Below are positions 12,212 through 27,200 of a stretch of DNA of 64,000 nt, piece after piece. Source of the stretch: Chrysopilus asiliformis (lineage: Eukaryota > Arthropoda > Insecta > Diptera > Rhagionidae). Positions within the stretch are counted from its first letter, which is position 1, and each line of letters opens with the position of its first letter. The notes under the pieces are model-generated. The model worked only from the letters and a program-made list of their open reading frames with translations, did no database searches and was not told the DNA's origin. A program made the translations under genes and the position numbers. The stretch lies in assembly GCA_964034945.1 (NCBI GenBank), contig OZ035960.1:85870148-85934147 (forward strand), given 5' to 3'.

Positions 12212-15200
12212 CTGAAGAGCAAACGAAAAATGATAGAAAATATCTTATGTGGACAGCACATGATTTTCTTATACAAAATCTACTTTTCTACACAATTTTC
12301 ACTCTACCCTAACGAATAAAATATTAGCTTTTAAATAGCTCGATAACGGTAAAAGATATCGATTTACGGTAAAAGGCAGAAATGTAGAGAATTTTAATAT
12401 CTTTAATTCTACCTTTGCGAGGTCTATGAAAGATATCAGGACGTACCCGTGATCAAGCTCATAAGACTCAACAGACTCCGGTGGGCTGGTCATGTCACTC
12501 GAATGAGTGAAAGTGACTCGGCTCGGAGAATCTTCTGTGGTAGGTTATGAACAACAAGGGGCGTTTTCGTTTTTGGCACCGGAGTCATGGCAGCGAAGCA
12601 ATTGCTACCTGTCAAAAATTAAGTCTGCTACCAAGAGTGCTGTCCCCGTGTTCGAGTATGCCGGAGTGAAGAACTGTCAAAACCTTCATAATGGGAGATC
12701 GCCGGTCAATTCTTGGATTAAGTTTTGCTTTTATTCATCAATTATTGAGAGAATTTGATGAATATTATGCTGCACAATTGGAAGCTAAAGATATGGAGAT
12801 TATTTTAATTATATGAGCTTTGCTATTTGGAGAATCTAGTGCCGCACAACCTAAGAACAGTGACTTTCTTCGCTCACAGGATTTAATATAAATCAACACA
12901 GGCATAATCGAATTTATAGAATTTGAGGGACAGTTCAGTTTTAATCAAGTCATCTACTATTTCCAAAAAATATCATATTTTACCATTTAGCCAATTGTTT
13001 AGCATGTATCTATCGCTCGTTTTGATTGATAAATAATTACCCGTCGAGACTTTCACATTTCCTTTCTTATAACATGATTTTTGTCTGCAAAAAAAAAACT
13101 TTAAGATTCAAAATAACGACCGACCGTTTCTTGGTGTCATTTGCTCCCGTACCAAGACTAGGTCCAGCGGTGCTACCACCAAGAGTCAAAAGAGTTAAAC
13201 TCGAACAGCCGGTGTCAGAATCATCTGACGCCAAAGTGGCAAATTCGAACAGTTTTTCTTGGCAACAGGCGTAAGGTGCTAGCACCGTGTCAAAAACGAA
13301 AACGCACAAGGCAACGAGGAAGACTCAACCTCAGATTGCAAGACGGCGTTGACATTTCATTTTGAAAAATTTTTCGATACGAAGTACCGTTTTCGAGAAA
13401 ATTGCAAAAAACTGTACCGTTTGTATGGGGGAGAACGAATAGTCCAATTTTGCCCGTTCAAAAACATAACCTAGGTATTTACGAGAAAAGTATCTATATA
13501 AGATTTCAAATCCTTATCTCAATCTTTTCGGAAGTTATGGTGTTCACAGGCGGACGGACATTAGGGTGGAACTTAACTATATGGTGGAAAAAAACTTTTT
13601 TATTTTGACATGTAATAGTAAAAAGTTTTTTCCTTTTTAGATGCTTAAACTATCAGTAAAAAAAATTTTGTAAATTCGTTTGCTTTCCGGTGCCGCACGA
13701 GGGTCAAACTTTGACAATTTAATTTAAAAAAGAAAAAAACGCAGCTCTTAGCTCATATTTGTTTATATTAATCAAATACTACCCAGAAGTCACCACGAGG
13801 AGGTGGCTACGTTTCGACCACCACCCTCCCTCCCATCCTTTTCATATTGGCTATTCAACCTACGGGTCTATAATCGTTTTTTGTGTTGAACTTTGGCATA
13901 ACATTGCGAGATTTCAACTTTCGCAAGATAAAACCATCTCTGGCTTCAGATCCGGACACGACTGACGCGGCTTCTGTAACGATCTTGACGCATCTTTCCA
14001 CTGCTTGAGTATGACAAGGAAATCGCGGAAAAGCAAGTATTTCTCCGGTATGATTTTTTTTTCAATCCCTCGTCAGATATACCCGACAACACAGGAGGTT
14101 CCGTCAACTCACAATCATTCCAATATATTAAATCCATATATTCAGAAGCTTCAAAATTAAGGGGAGGAACTTCAAAACTCCTAACACTTTTATTAGACTT
14201 GGATCTAGCCGCCATTATCCTCCTAAGTCCAAGTTCTCTAATATGTCGCCGGGAATCAGCTATCATTGCCAAAAGTAAATATATTTTCATGATTTCCAAA
14301 AAAACCTTCCTTTGAATGACTGGATCGACGATGTCCCTGTGCTGTTTTTTAGAAACCGGGAACATTTAATCATTTCCCATAAATGAATAGATCCATCCTT
14401 GCAAGAAGGTTTTACTTTGATGTTGAACCATATACAACCATAGATTTTAATCACATATTCGGCAAGAACCTCCAAATTTTGAGAAGGAGATTTACAGGAT
14501 ACATATAAACGAAGAATTCTATTGGCTGTTAACCAACGAGAGTGGCCGATTTTCCCTGGATTTCGCTTTACTAAGTCTAGTCTTGGGGAAATATGCCGCT
14601 TGACACCGCTTGACAAATTTCTAACAAGTACTTCTGGCCCGTACTTAAATCCTCAAAATCAACTTGTGGCATTTGCAATAATAGCTGCTGCTCTGTCTGA
14701 TACTTCTGTTCGATCCAGAGCAAGCGCAGGTAGATGAAAATTTTGAGCCCGATTTTTTTTCCAATTCCGGTATTAATCGAGGTAGACGGTTGTTGTCAAA
14801 TTCAGAATCAGTAGAACTAGCGTTAATACCGGTATCTTCCGGACTGTTTTCTTTAGATGATGATTCATCAATGAATATATCACTTTTTTGTTTTAAAAGA
14901 CAATTTTCTTGCCTTGAAACTTCTTTTTCCCGTCTTTTGAAACTGCGCAAAATTTTCTTTGTTGTTTTTATATCCACTAATCCTATTGCCATCACCCTTT
15001 TAGCCCTTTGGTCTTTGAGAAAGTTACGTTATTTTTATGGTACACGAAGACCAGTCTTTGCACTTACAGAAGCTTACATCAAAAAGTTTCTTTGCCGATT
15101 GCCTAAAATTTTGCAACTTGATATTGAATGTGGGATTATTCTCTCTACTCTTAATACTTTTCTTTAAATTTCGACATTTGTCGTGATAGTCACTAATCAA

Positions 15201-18200
15201 TTTTAAAATTCGTGTTTCAGAAACCGTTGGGATTGAAGCTCTGAGCCATATATTTTTAATTACTTCAACAACAACTTGAGATATTTCAGAAACAGTAGGG
15301 TCCCGATTCCAGTTGTCAGATTTTAAGTTATACTTAACCCATAAATAATGTTTCATAACCTCTTCATGTGTTGGCAAAATACGATAATCTAAAGTTAATT
15401 GTTTTGGTTCATCAAACACAGGACACTTTAACAAGTTTCTAGTTTTAGGCACGTTAGCAGACATTGTCACATTTGAAAAAACTGATAAAGACAGAAACAC
15501 AACTTTGCGTTAGTTTGCACTAACCTGTTATGATTTACTTGGCAAGTAAAGTAGGCAGAATGAGAGCGCTCGTCATGCTAACAAAGATCAAATATTGCTA
15601 AAGGGAATGTGCACCATCTCTTGAATAAGATTCAAATTAGAGTATTTTCTTTCTTACAGGAATCTAACACTTTTTATGTTATGTTTTTTATAATATACAC
15701 TAATTGATTAAAATAGCCTTAATGCTATGAATGTTTTTTTTCAATTTTTTTTTAAATCAGAGAGAGGCTCTGCGGCACCGGTAAATATCATTTTAAATTT
15801 AAAAGTAAAATAGTTTCGTTGTTTGGATTTAAAAAGGAAAAGAATGTACACTATTACACAACAAAATTCAAAAAATCGTTTTTAAGTTCCACCCTAACGG
15901 ACATGCGGAAATCAAAATCTTTTGTCATCCCTAAGACCCGCCGTCACAGAAATATATCCCATAGAATGCGCCTTACTTGAAAAGCCCGTATAAAGAAATG
16001 GGCCAAAAACACTAATGCTTTCTCTATTTTCATAAGCCTAAAATTTATTTGCATACCATAGTGAAATGAATCCAGAATTGCCAACTTTGCTTTTATCAAG
16101 TTTCAAATTAAAAATGAATTTTAGCTTTTAAGTGAACTACAAACATTCTATATTCCAAAACGGAGCATGATATATTTATCTCCTTTCCCCATAATAATAT
16201 TTTGACATTTCAGTGGCCCATTTGAGATAGCAAAACACGATATCTATTCTAATTCCGATATCTGTGCCCGCCGTGCACTTGAGCTAAGCCAGCTCAGCTC
16301 TGTACCTGTTTAGAAGTTGACGTGGCGTGTTTCGTCTCGTACCAAAGTGAGGATAGGATGATGCCCTAAACGTGGAGCTATAAACAGGCACATAGCTGAG
16401 CTTGTTTAGCGCAAGTGTACGGCGGGCCTAACACCCTGATTTTTGTGTCCGATGATTTTTTTTGGCGTTACAAACCGTATGCTAAATCTAATATAGATGA
16501 TATATCATATAGAGTATAAAAAAATGTGAAATGCAAAAAGTTTCTTTTATAAGAAAATGGGCAATAAAGGAGAAAATTAAACTTTTTTATTAATTAAAAG
16601 AGTTTTAACGCAAACTATCGCATTGAAATATACTTTTTGATGCAAAAATATGTCTTTTTTTAGATTCAAAATCTAAGATTATCTCAGGACGACTCCAACT
16701 GTCTCAAAATTATATCGATGTTACGGTCGAACGAAAGTGATCTGCTCGCTTTGTTCGCTCGATTAAGATAATTATGGAAAGCGGCTTTAAAAACCAGAGC
16801 GTAACTGGAGGCTAAAAAAAATTAAAGAGCGAAACTAAAAACCACAGCGAAAAAATACCCGGTTCGAAGCTCTGGTTCTTATACTAAATAGGTACTGTAA
16901 TTTTTAGAACTACTAAATAATAATATAGATTGCAGTCAATAAACACATTTTTTAGTGAAATTAATTACCGGTATAAGTTTTCCGACTATCATCAATGAGT
17001 TATGTTTCGTTATTAAGTGACCCAAATCAATCAATGGCGGCCGTGTTTCTGGTGCTCCGGCTAAAACAAGAACTTGAGGCCGATAGTTTTTCACGTGATC
17101 CGATATGCTCTGCAGACGTTGGGCAGAAGTCAATGCTGTCTTATAGATTTGCGCTTGAGTTGTTGAGCCCCAGTTGACATCTATTGAAAAGCAAAAAGTC
17201 GAAAGATAATTATTTGATTGGAATGTTAAAAACTTAAAAAAAATTATATTTCTTTTGTGAATCTTTTATAAAGATATTACAAACCTGGTTTTCGATATAC
17301 AACTACAAGATACAGTGCAAATATGATGACAAAAGTAATAAGTGAAGAAACCCAATCAATAAGAAACATAATGGCAACGCATATCACGAATCCAAATAAA
17401 CTTAGCCAAACGTTGTAATACTAAAAAAAAATAAAGAAAAAAATTCATCATAATTTTGCGGTGTGGAAAAAGGGCAAATTTTAATCACCTTAAAAGTAGG
17501 TCTCCAGCCCAAGGGTTTAACAAGTGCAGCATGAAATGTGCAGAAGTTAATCAGTGCATATGAAGCTAAGTAAAAATTGGAAATCAATGGCGCAATAATA
17601 TTCAGTTCTGCCAACAGGACAAAACCAGCCGAAATGAAAAATGTCAACACATAGCCACGATAGGGTTCACCATGTTTTCCATATGGTTTAGAAAAGAAAA
17701 TCAAACCCGGATATATTTGATCGATTCCAAGCGCTTGTATTAACCGTGGAACGGATAGTAGATTTGTTAGCGCTGTACTAAGTGTTGCTGCAAAACATCC
17801 AGCGTAGATCAGAGGACCCCAAAGGGACATTAACTGCATCACCGAATATGAATTATGAAGACCATACTCGCATGTCTAATTAAAAATCAAAAAGTTAATA
17901 TTATTAAAAACAATACTCTTTAATTATTGTACGGTGGAACCTTACATGATTGGAAGCGCATACAAAATCTGTGTTATTCATGGTCATGATATCTCCCGTA
18001 GCATCTCTGGCAGCCGCTCCGCCAGCAAAAATAACGAACATAACATAAGATATCATTGAAATGAGTAACGCAAGTAAAGTTCCCTTAGGAATTGATGATG
18101 CTGGATCTTTTAAGTCACCCGAAATATTAGCGCCGGCTTGGATACCGGTCACGCTAGGAAAGAAGATCGAAAATACACTAAAGAATGTCTGGTTGACGTT

Positions 18201-21200
18201 CTCACTAAAACGATAATCATGATTCATATTTGCTATAAATGTATCCTCTGAAAAGAAAAATCAATTTATGTGACATGTTTATCACAGGTTTTTATTTTAA
18301 TCTTACTGTGAAATCCAACAAATCCCTCAGCTTTCTGTTGATCATTTGTCGGACCGATTCCTGCGCCAATTAGAAAATTCAAAATAGCCGCCACAATTGT
18401 TACCAATAGGAAATTTTGGGCTTTTGCTTCCCATTCCATTCCAACACAGCATATTAAAATCAGTACAAAAATTGTAACAACTCCAACTATACGAACGTCG
18501 TTATTACCGCCATCCACAATTTTTACACCGTGCGATTCTTAAAATATGAAAAAATCCAGGAGTTAGCATACCATTTAAGTGAACAATTAAAAGATTTAGT
18601 ACAGTTTTTCCCAACCTTATGTACGTACACGGTGAGCTAATGCCGGGGGGTCAAAGCCAAATTATATCAACTAAATCCCGAAAACTATACTAGGAATTGC
18701 AAGTGCAAACAAATGTTTTTGATTGTACAAATACAGAAGTCCTCGGTTTCATTACAATGCACCTAATAATATTTTTTTCGTGGAAGAGCGGATGTGAACA
18801 AATGAAATTAGTGCACGACCAAATATCGGTTTCCAAAATTTGGAGTTTTTTTCCAAAAAGAAGAGTATTTTTTGGTAAAACTGTTTTGAAAACACATGTG
18901 TCAAAACCACTATCACGTCGACTGGCCCGCACATATCAAGCTAAATAAATGTTTTAAGGGGCTTACTTGCAAACTTTGGAAAAATCGAATCGTATTGTTA
19001 GTTGATCACCTGGGAGAACAATCGACTCACTTTTATATCATTTCATATATAATTTCATACAGCAAAGAGCTATGTTTGATTTTCGAGTCTGAATTTCTTC
19101 CACAGGATTATTGAGTCTAAATGCCTGTAAAAATCTGGATTATTTCATTTTAATTCAGATGGAATTACTTACACTGTGTCGGGCAACTTGCAACGATCGA
19201 CAGTCTGTGTTGTTCTTCGAATTTGGGGGAACATTTTGCAATTATTTTCCGGAAAAAATTTATTCTGGGGATTTTGGGGTCGCTGAATCCGATTCTGGCA
19301 GTAAAAATATCCGTAAGGAAGGGTAGCGAAAGGTCCTGTAAGGGTAACGTGAATATCCTTTCCGTCAGATTTTCCGGAAAAACATCAATTTTCGAGATTT
19401 CGTGGTCGCTGCCTTCGATTCTAGTATTAAAAGGTGCTGTAAGGATAACGTGATTATCCTTTTCCTCAAATTTTTCGGAAAAAATATCATCTGGGGATTT
19501 TTGGGATCGGCAAATCCGATTCTGACATTAAGAAGTCTGTAAGGTTAACGGAAGGTACTGTTAGGATAATGTGATTATTCTTTTTATTTTGGATTTTTAT
19601 TTATACCAATCAAATACAAAATGAATAAAATAGAAAAAATAAAAATATAACAAATTTTTAAAAAAGCTTTCGCAAATTGGATCTACGGATCTATAAGGAT
19701 AACAGAAAAATTCTGTCTTCATTTTTTTTTGTGAAAAAAAGGACGCTGAGGATTTCGTAAGCTCGAAAATCTGAGACCTGATGCGAAAATTTATAATTCA
19801 AATTTTCACAAAAAATCATTGAAAAAGGATATTCGTGTTATCCTTACAAGACCTAAATGAATTTTTACACAATTGAAACCTACCCCAATCAAACACTGAA
19901 TTAGTTAAAGGCCTTGAACTCTGTAGAAATGAAATCTAAACTTCTGGAAGAATGTTTCCTAAACCTTAAACGGATTTCAGAGAATAAGGTCATTGCAACA
20001 TCCTCGGCCATGAAAAAGCAGATATATTAGATCTTTTAATTATAGGCCATTCTCCCTCTCTGCTTCCTAAATACAGCAGACGGCCAGACGAGGTAAGGTG
20101 ATTAAATGAAACTGTTGGTCGACAAGCCGAAAAGTTTGTCTGTAAACCGAATCAAACCACGGCCGAAAAAGTACTAGGCCTAAGGAGAATTATTATACAA
20201 CCTCCAACCTATAAATTACCATTTAAACAACATTAGGCTATCTAGCACTCCGGCATGAAATTTATGCGACGCAGAGGAAAAAATAGCAGAACAATATCTT
20301 AGCGTAAATATACGTTGCTTCTGTCCAAGCACAAGTCGTCCCTTTTAGGGTTAAAAGTTATATTTTACTTACTTAATAGATCGTTCAATGAGTTACAAAA
20401 ACCAATAGTATTCATTGAGGCGGCTACAGCATTGGCTAAGGCGAAAACGATACCCACAGAGGCACCGAATTCCGGCCCAAGTGATCTTGATATAATAAAG
20501 TAAACTCCACCTCCCTTCACCTCCCCATTTGTACTAATCGCCGATAATGAAAGGGTTGTTATGACACAGACCAGGGCTGATATGCCGATAATGATGAGTG
20601 TTTCAATTATTCCTGATTGAGCGACGACCCAACTTAGACGGAGAAAAAGCATAACACCCCAGATATTGAGAAGACATGGAATCACAACACCCTCTATCCA
20701 TCCTAATTTGTGTCCCACGTGTGAATTTCCAGCTGGTTCGGGCTCCGGCGCATCCTGAAATTTAAAATGCAAAATTATAGCATTATCAAAAATGTTAAAA
20801 CCGTATTCTGGTTTTTGGTGAAAAATAAAGGAGGATCTCCATTACCATGACTTCTGTAACTGCAAAAAAATGCAGAAAACTAGAGCAAGATAGGCTTATA
20901 TAGATCTAAATAGGAATGACTGAATACAAGTACTATAAACGCTTTCCCTTCCAGTTTAACAACTTTATAGCAATCATATCAAACCTTATGCTATGAATAT
21001 AAGGTTCAAATTAGCATAGAAATAAAGCTATACAGCTGTATGTGTGTGGTTGAACTGTATGAAAAATGACAGCTACGCTATAATAGCACTTTGTATGTGT
21101 CTGTGGTCACTATATTCACTTGCAGGGACAATGTGTGATTGTAGTAGACATCGCTATAAAAAAGTTCAAGTCCGTCAACTGCAACCATAAAATCACCATA

Positions 21201-24200
21201 AAAAAAGAGGGGAAATTATTTTTGCAGTTGCCGACAAATTTTTGTAGTTGATTCTTATCTTCACATAAATGTGTCTCTATTTTTTCTGCAGTTGGGAAAA
21301 GTCATGGTAATGGAGGGCCAACTTAAATCATTTCTTTTGTTCAATTTGGAAACCGTTTTTCACTAGATAGGAGAGAGAAAGCTGGCAAATTAACCTACGA
21401 TTTTTTTTAAAATTTCTTCTGTGTTTCTACGTTTTTTAATTTAAGTAATTAAAGAAACACACGAGTAAAAGTGTTTCTTAAATTTTTCGATCAAATATTT
21501 TGTAAAATGCCTTATCATGCAAAAAAGTTTTTCGATTTGATCTAACTCTGTGTAAAATAACTATATATTTTATGATTCTATCACATAGTTGAACGTGGTT
21601 ATGTGTATTTTTTTTATAACGTTTAATCAATTTAATTCTCTTCTTATAATATGTTCCCACAATTGTCAAAAATTTTGAAAAGAGGTGTTAATACCTCTTA
21701 TTAGTTTCAGCAACATGGTTATCTGATTTATAAGGTAAATAATACGAGTTTCACACAAAAGAATTCATACACTTTTCGTTGAAAAAGTAAACAATCTTTT
21801 ACTTTGTCTTTCTCATTCACAACAGTGAGATTGTTTTTATATATTTATTCAATTATTTTCTCATAAATCCCTTCCTATGAAATCATAATATTAAAAACTT
21901 ATTTACCGGGCTGCTAATAGCGTCAATGAATACTTGAAATATGAAACCAAATATTAGTCATTGAAAATATTACTTGGGTGTTTTTATACCCGTATGGTAT
22001 GCATACCAAAGGGTATACTAACTTTGCCTTACCGTTTGTAACGCCAAGATCCCGTCATCCCACAGAAAAATGAATTACACCAGTGTGTTTAGAATGATAA
22101 AAATAATTAATTTTTGTATGTCCGTCCGTCCGTCCGTCTGTCCGTCTGTGGCGCGGATTGCGGGCGCACGGATTGCGCAGATCCGTTTTTCGTAAAATGC
22201 AAGGCTAAGTTCGTTAATGGGGAAAAATGGACCGTTAGGGGGGGTACCCCCCATACGAACGAAAACGTTTTTTGCGAATATCTCAAAAACGATGCATCTT
22301 ATCAAAAAAGTCCAAGAACAAAAGTTATTTAGGATATGATTCTACATAAAACTCCCATACATCAAAATCCGATTGGAATAAGTTTTAAAAAATCTTATCG
22401 GAAAGTTTGACTTCAAAGTGGAATTTTGGTACAACTGCTCAAATTATGATACGAATATCACCATACGGGTTTTCAATAATTGCCAGATTGGCAATTATAG
22501 CTTTTGTTATGTTTACTTTTATAACTTATATAAAATTTAAGGACTACAAACAAAAATAAAATCACGTCTTAAGCGCCGTCCAAACGCGCGGTTTTTTTGC
22601 TACGACTTATTTTGCACAGTTATCTATGTAAAAAAAACTGAGTAACCTTCGCGTCCACACGGTTCCATTTTTTTTATATTTTATCGCAGTTTTGTTTGAA
22701 ACTTCGTGCATAAACACATTAAGTTTATTCATTTTCTATAATGAATAGATTAAGCGAGCAAGACTTATTACTTTTCAGTTTAAGTGTTTGTATCCATATT
22801 TGACTTTGCTGGACGCGGTGTCTCTTGATCTTTTAGGAAATCGAGCAAGGAGAAATACCAGAGATGTGGCTTATATACTTCATCTTCCCCAACACCGGAA
22901 CGAATGGGAGCGTTAATTTTTTTCAATTCTTTCCTGTAGCAGCTTCGAAGGTTATTAATTTTTTTTACAACCGTTTCGCGATTGGCACTTTTATCAATTT
23001 CTTTTAATTTATTAATAAGCACTTCATATGCATTGTTTTTCAAATTGCGATCACTATAGTCCTTACAATTTATTTTCCACAAGCACGGAAACTCTATATA
23101 AATTTATGAATTCTTCCAAAAACTCTTTTGAATAAAGCCGCAAATCACTCATGTTGATTTAATGTTCAAAGTGACACAAAAACTGATTCAATTTTCGTCC
23201 ACATGCTACGATTTGCCTTCGCGTGCCACAGTTATTTTCAGACACAACCTGAACTCGCACAGGCCGAACTTTTGATCCGCGCGAACTAACTGTGTATCGT
23301 CCAGACGTTATGACATGCCTGCGCAGACTCGGTTTGCGCGGGTAAAACGGAGCAAAAAACTGCGCGTTTGGACGCCGCTTTAAGGCCCGTTTGCGCCAAC
23401 TATTCTTAAAAACTTAAGTTGTGCTTAGCCGTACAAATTCTGGGAATTAAATAATTCATGTTGGACATAAGTTGCTATACGGTTAAAATTTTTGGACTAA
23501 CTTTTAATCCCAGTTCTGGAATTCGACATTTTTTAATACTTTTCTATTAAATTTCAATCTTCTGAAATTATTAACTATATTTTTAATAAATTTTGTATTA
23601 TTTTTAAAGTACTTTCTTAAATTTTTCCTTGCGTTATAATTCGCATATCATAGACCATATGCGAATTATAATGGAAGGCAAAAGGGAAATAGTTAAAAAC
23701 GGTGGTTTTAAAAAAGCAGAATATTTTATGTATTCCATCGTAATAGGGAAATGCATTAAAAAAATAATGGCGTTGCATAAAATTTAAATAAAAAAATATT
23801 TTTATCAATAACTTATATCGAATTCCAATAAAAAAAAAATTTGAAAAAATAAATCTTTCGCGAAATTAAATTTTAATACTTTTTTCGGTGTGCACTGTGA
23901 GAAATCGAGTAAAGGTTTTATGCCTGCTGGAGGACTATTTTAGCTAGTGCCGGCTAAGTTCCCCATATGAGGTATCTGTTTACCTACAGATGGCATGTGT
24001 CATCTTGGAGCAAGTGTAGTTCTCGTGGAATATTAGAACAGGATTGCCTGAGGCAGGGATTGCGACGATGTAAAAGATTCTAAATTTTAGCATCCCTATA
24101 AGCGGTGAACAATTTCCTCAGAACTGGTAAACATTACAACTGCACAAGGCAAATTTTAAAAAAATTCGAAAAACCCACCTGCCACAGGTAAACAAAAAAT

Positions 24201-27200
24201 ATATTTACTTGTAGCAGAAGTAGGTTTGAAGCATTGTCAGGTGAACTGGAAAAATAAGGAGTAGAAATTTCAATGAAGGACATATAAAAATTATCTTTCG
24301 CTCATAATTCGCACATGTTTTGTGAACTCGGAATATCTAAGGCTAGTTCAGGTCGAGTTCAGTATTCATCGATCCGGTCCATCGGATCGCTCGCTTGACC
24401 AGCAAGCAGGAAGGACATGTGGCATCACGCTGTGCCCTACGCTCCAACATCTTAATTTTTATTGAAAATAATATGCAAAAATTTTGGTACATAGGTAAAC
24501 TAAAATTCGAGCGAAATCAAAAATAAAATTCCGGCGAAAATTATTCGCAAACGAAGGAATCGAAAAATATGATTCTCCCTACCCTGGAAAAATACTCATT
24601 GAAAAATATTCTGAAATAAATTCTCCAGTCTTGAATCGGCTGAATATTAGTCGTAGTAGCGATTCTTATGGTACAGGGTAGTAAATATATATGACGAATT
24701 TATGCTGGATTTTGTAAGAAATGAAAAAACTTTTTGCATGCAAAGCCCTCCGTTCGTAACAATTAATATTTACACGAAAACCTCTTTTCATAGTGAGTGG
24801 TATAAAAGTTATGAGGGAAGGACAAACTAGGCAAACTCCTAAAATATTTATACATGTTATAAATACATAACGTAAATATTTCGAAAAATAATTTGTCCAC
24901 TTGTACTTATGTGCAAAGGAATTTTGCAATATTTTTTAAATTTGCTCAGCGGTTCAGATAAAGCAACATTCAGCAAACATCAACCCAAATCATCAAATCG
25001 AAAAATTGTTTTACATTTATGAAAAGCTGCTAATAATTATGTCTTGTTTACATAACTATTTCAGTTTTTAATTAGCTATATCTTATTTATTAGCAGCAAA
25101 AACTGCAAATTAAGAAAATTAAAAAAAACCGACAAATAAAACAATAATATACCGCTCATGATTTTTTGCTTTCGATATTTAATTTCCTTAATTTGTCGTG
25201 ACTTTTATATTAATTTGTTTTAAAAATTAAAAATATGTATGTCAGTGACAAATTTAAAGAATTAATCGAAAAGTGTTTGTTAAAAATATTTATAAAAAAA
25301 ATACCTGAGTAGCTTCAACAGCTTCCCCGTGCAATTCACCCATTGAAGGCCGTTTAAGTGCCCGCTTCGATTGACGATAATTATCTAATCTTGGCAGAGC
25401 TTCCCTATAAAATACAAAAATAAATAAATAAAGTAATAAAAACAAAGGAATTTAAAAGTGGATAACGCAAAGCATGTGAAATTAGTATTAGTTCATATCT
25501 TAGAAATATATTTGAAAAATGTTATTTTGAAAATAATTATTTGAGGAAAGAGATAAAATCGTTATTGAAATAAATTAACAAGTCTTCAACGCAAGTATTG
25601 CCAATTAAATTGTCTCGATTCTCTAATTTTGAAGTAAATACTTGTAATCTGCGTTCAACAAAATTTATTAACAAATCTACGTTAAATACCATTAATTAAT
25701 AATACTAAAGGTATGTTTCTAAGAACTTTACTGCTTGCTGTTGCTAATTATTATCATATGGTAAATTAGTAATATGATTAACTAATGAAAGTATAAAATA
25801 AAATAAATAAGTTCTTCTATCTGGCAAATACATATTGTGATGATCACAACTGATATTTTTTAAATAAATCAAAAAGTCCTTTGTTTTATTTATTTCAAAC
25901 ATTCCCAATTATAAAATACCTACATATTCGGGACATTGGACTGGATGCGAACAAACAGGCAGATGTCAACTCTGTTCGTCTAAAATTCGTCTATTCAAGA
26001 ATCGATTGCTTTTATCCACAGATATAAACACTAGATTTCGCCGTCTGCTATCTCAAATGGGACACTCAAACGGGATGTCAACAATTTCGAGGAAAGAAAG
26101 GTACATCTATCCAGAAAACTTGAAAGTTTATTTTGGAATTGAAATGACTATGCAACTCCCCGACGGAATGTTATTCCAGTCCTATACCGATGAATCTTAT
26201 TCATTTTCACAGTGTCACATACAATAATATGACATCATTAAATTATTTGATTCGAAAAGCTGACTCCCGGAACATCGACGAAAAAACAAGACAGCGATAG
26301 TGATGCTGTCCCATTTTCTTGCTATGGCATTGCATGAAGCTACGTAATCTAGTGTATATATCTGTGATGTCAATCATTATGGTGTCAATCAGGTAGTCAA
26401 ACTTTTTTTTCGCCATTAATCACTTCGAGAATTTCTCAAATTCTCAACATTGAAGAAGAACCTCGAACAAGGACGTGACTACTGTAGAAAATGAATTTGA
26501 ATTTAAACCGAAAAATGGGGTAAAAACGGGGTAAATTTGCAAAAACGTAGTAAAATTTCGAAAAAAAATCAGAATTTAGCTCGCACACCATTTAAGTTGT
26601 AAAATCACCCAAAAAACATTAATCTTACACTAGAAATAGGGTAATTTTAAACCTTGCGTAAAATTTCGATCGGAGTATAAATACTCGAATCGAGTTTTAC
26701 TCTACCAAAATCCTGGGTGGCGCCTGCCACATGGCAGAAATGCCCGGGAAATTTGGATGTGAAAACATCCGCAAAAATAATATAATATTTTTGTTTTTGC
26801 AGACAGTATAAGCCGAGAAATTCTAATACCATTTTCGGTGTAATTTTAAACAAAAAATGTCGTAAAATTACACCTTTAAGACGCGGTTTTGCTACCAAAT
26901 AGGAGGAAAATTACAACAAAAATGTGGTAATTTTAAACATCCATGTCGTAAAATTACACCCGTATTGTACTTTTACTTCTTATTTAGCTTAAAGTTCCCC
27001 CGTAAAAGAGGCTTTTGTAGGCCACAAAATGAGTAAAAATGCATAGCTTTTAAGCCATTACGACTCGGTGTAATTTTACCCCTATTATCGTAGGAAAATG
27101 GTTTCCTACGACAATAGGGGTAAAATTACAATAAAATTTTCTAGAGTGTATGTTTAAGAAGAAGAGAAGGGAAAAACCGCCGCAGACAAATTGTTTTGAA

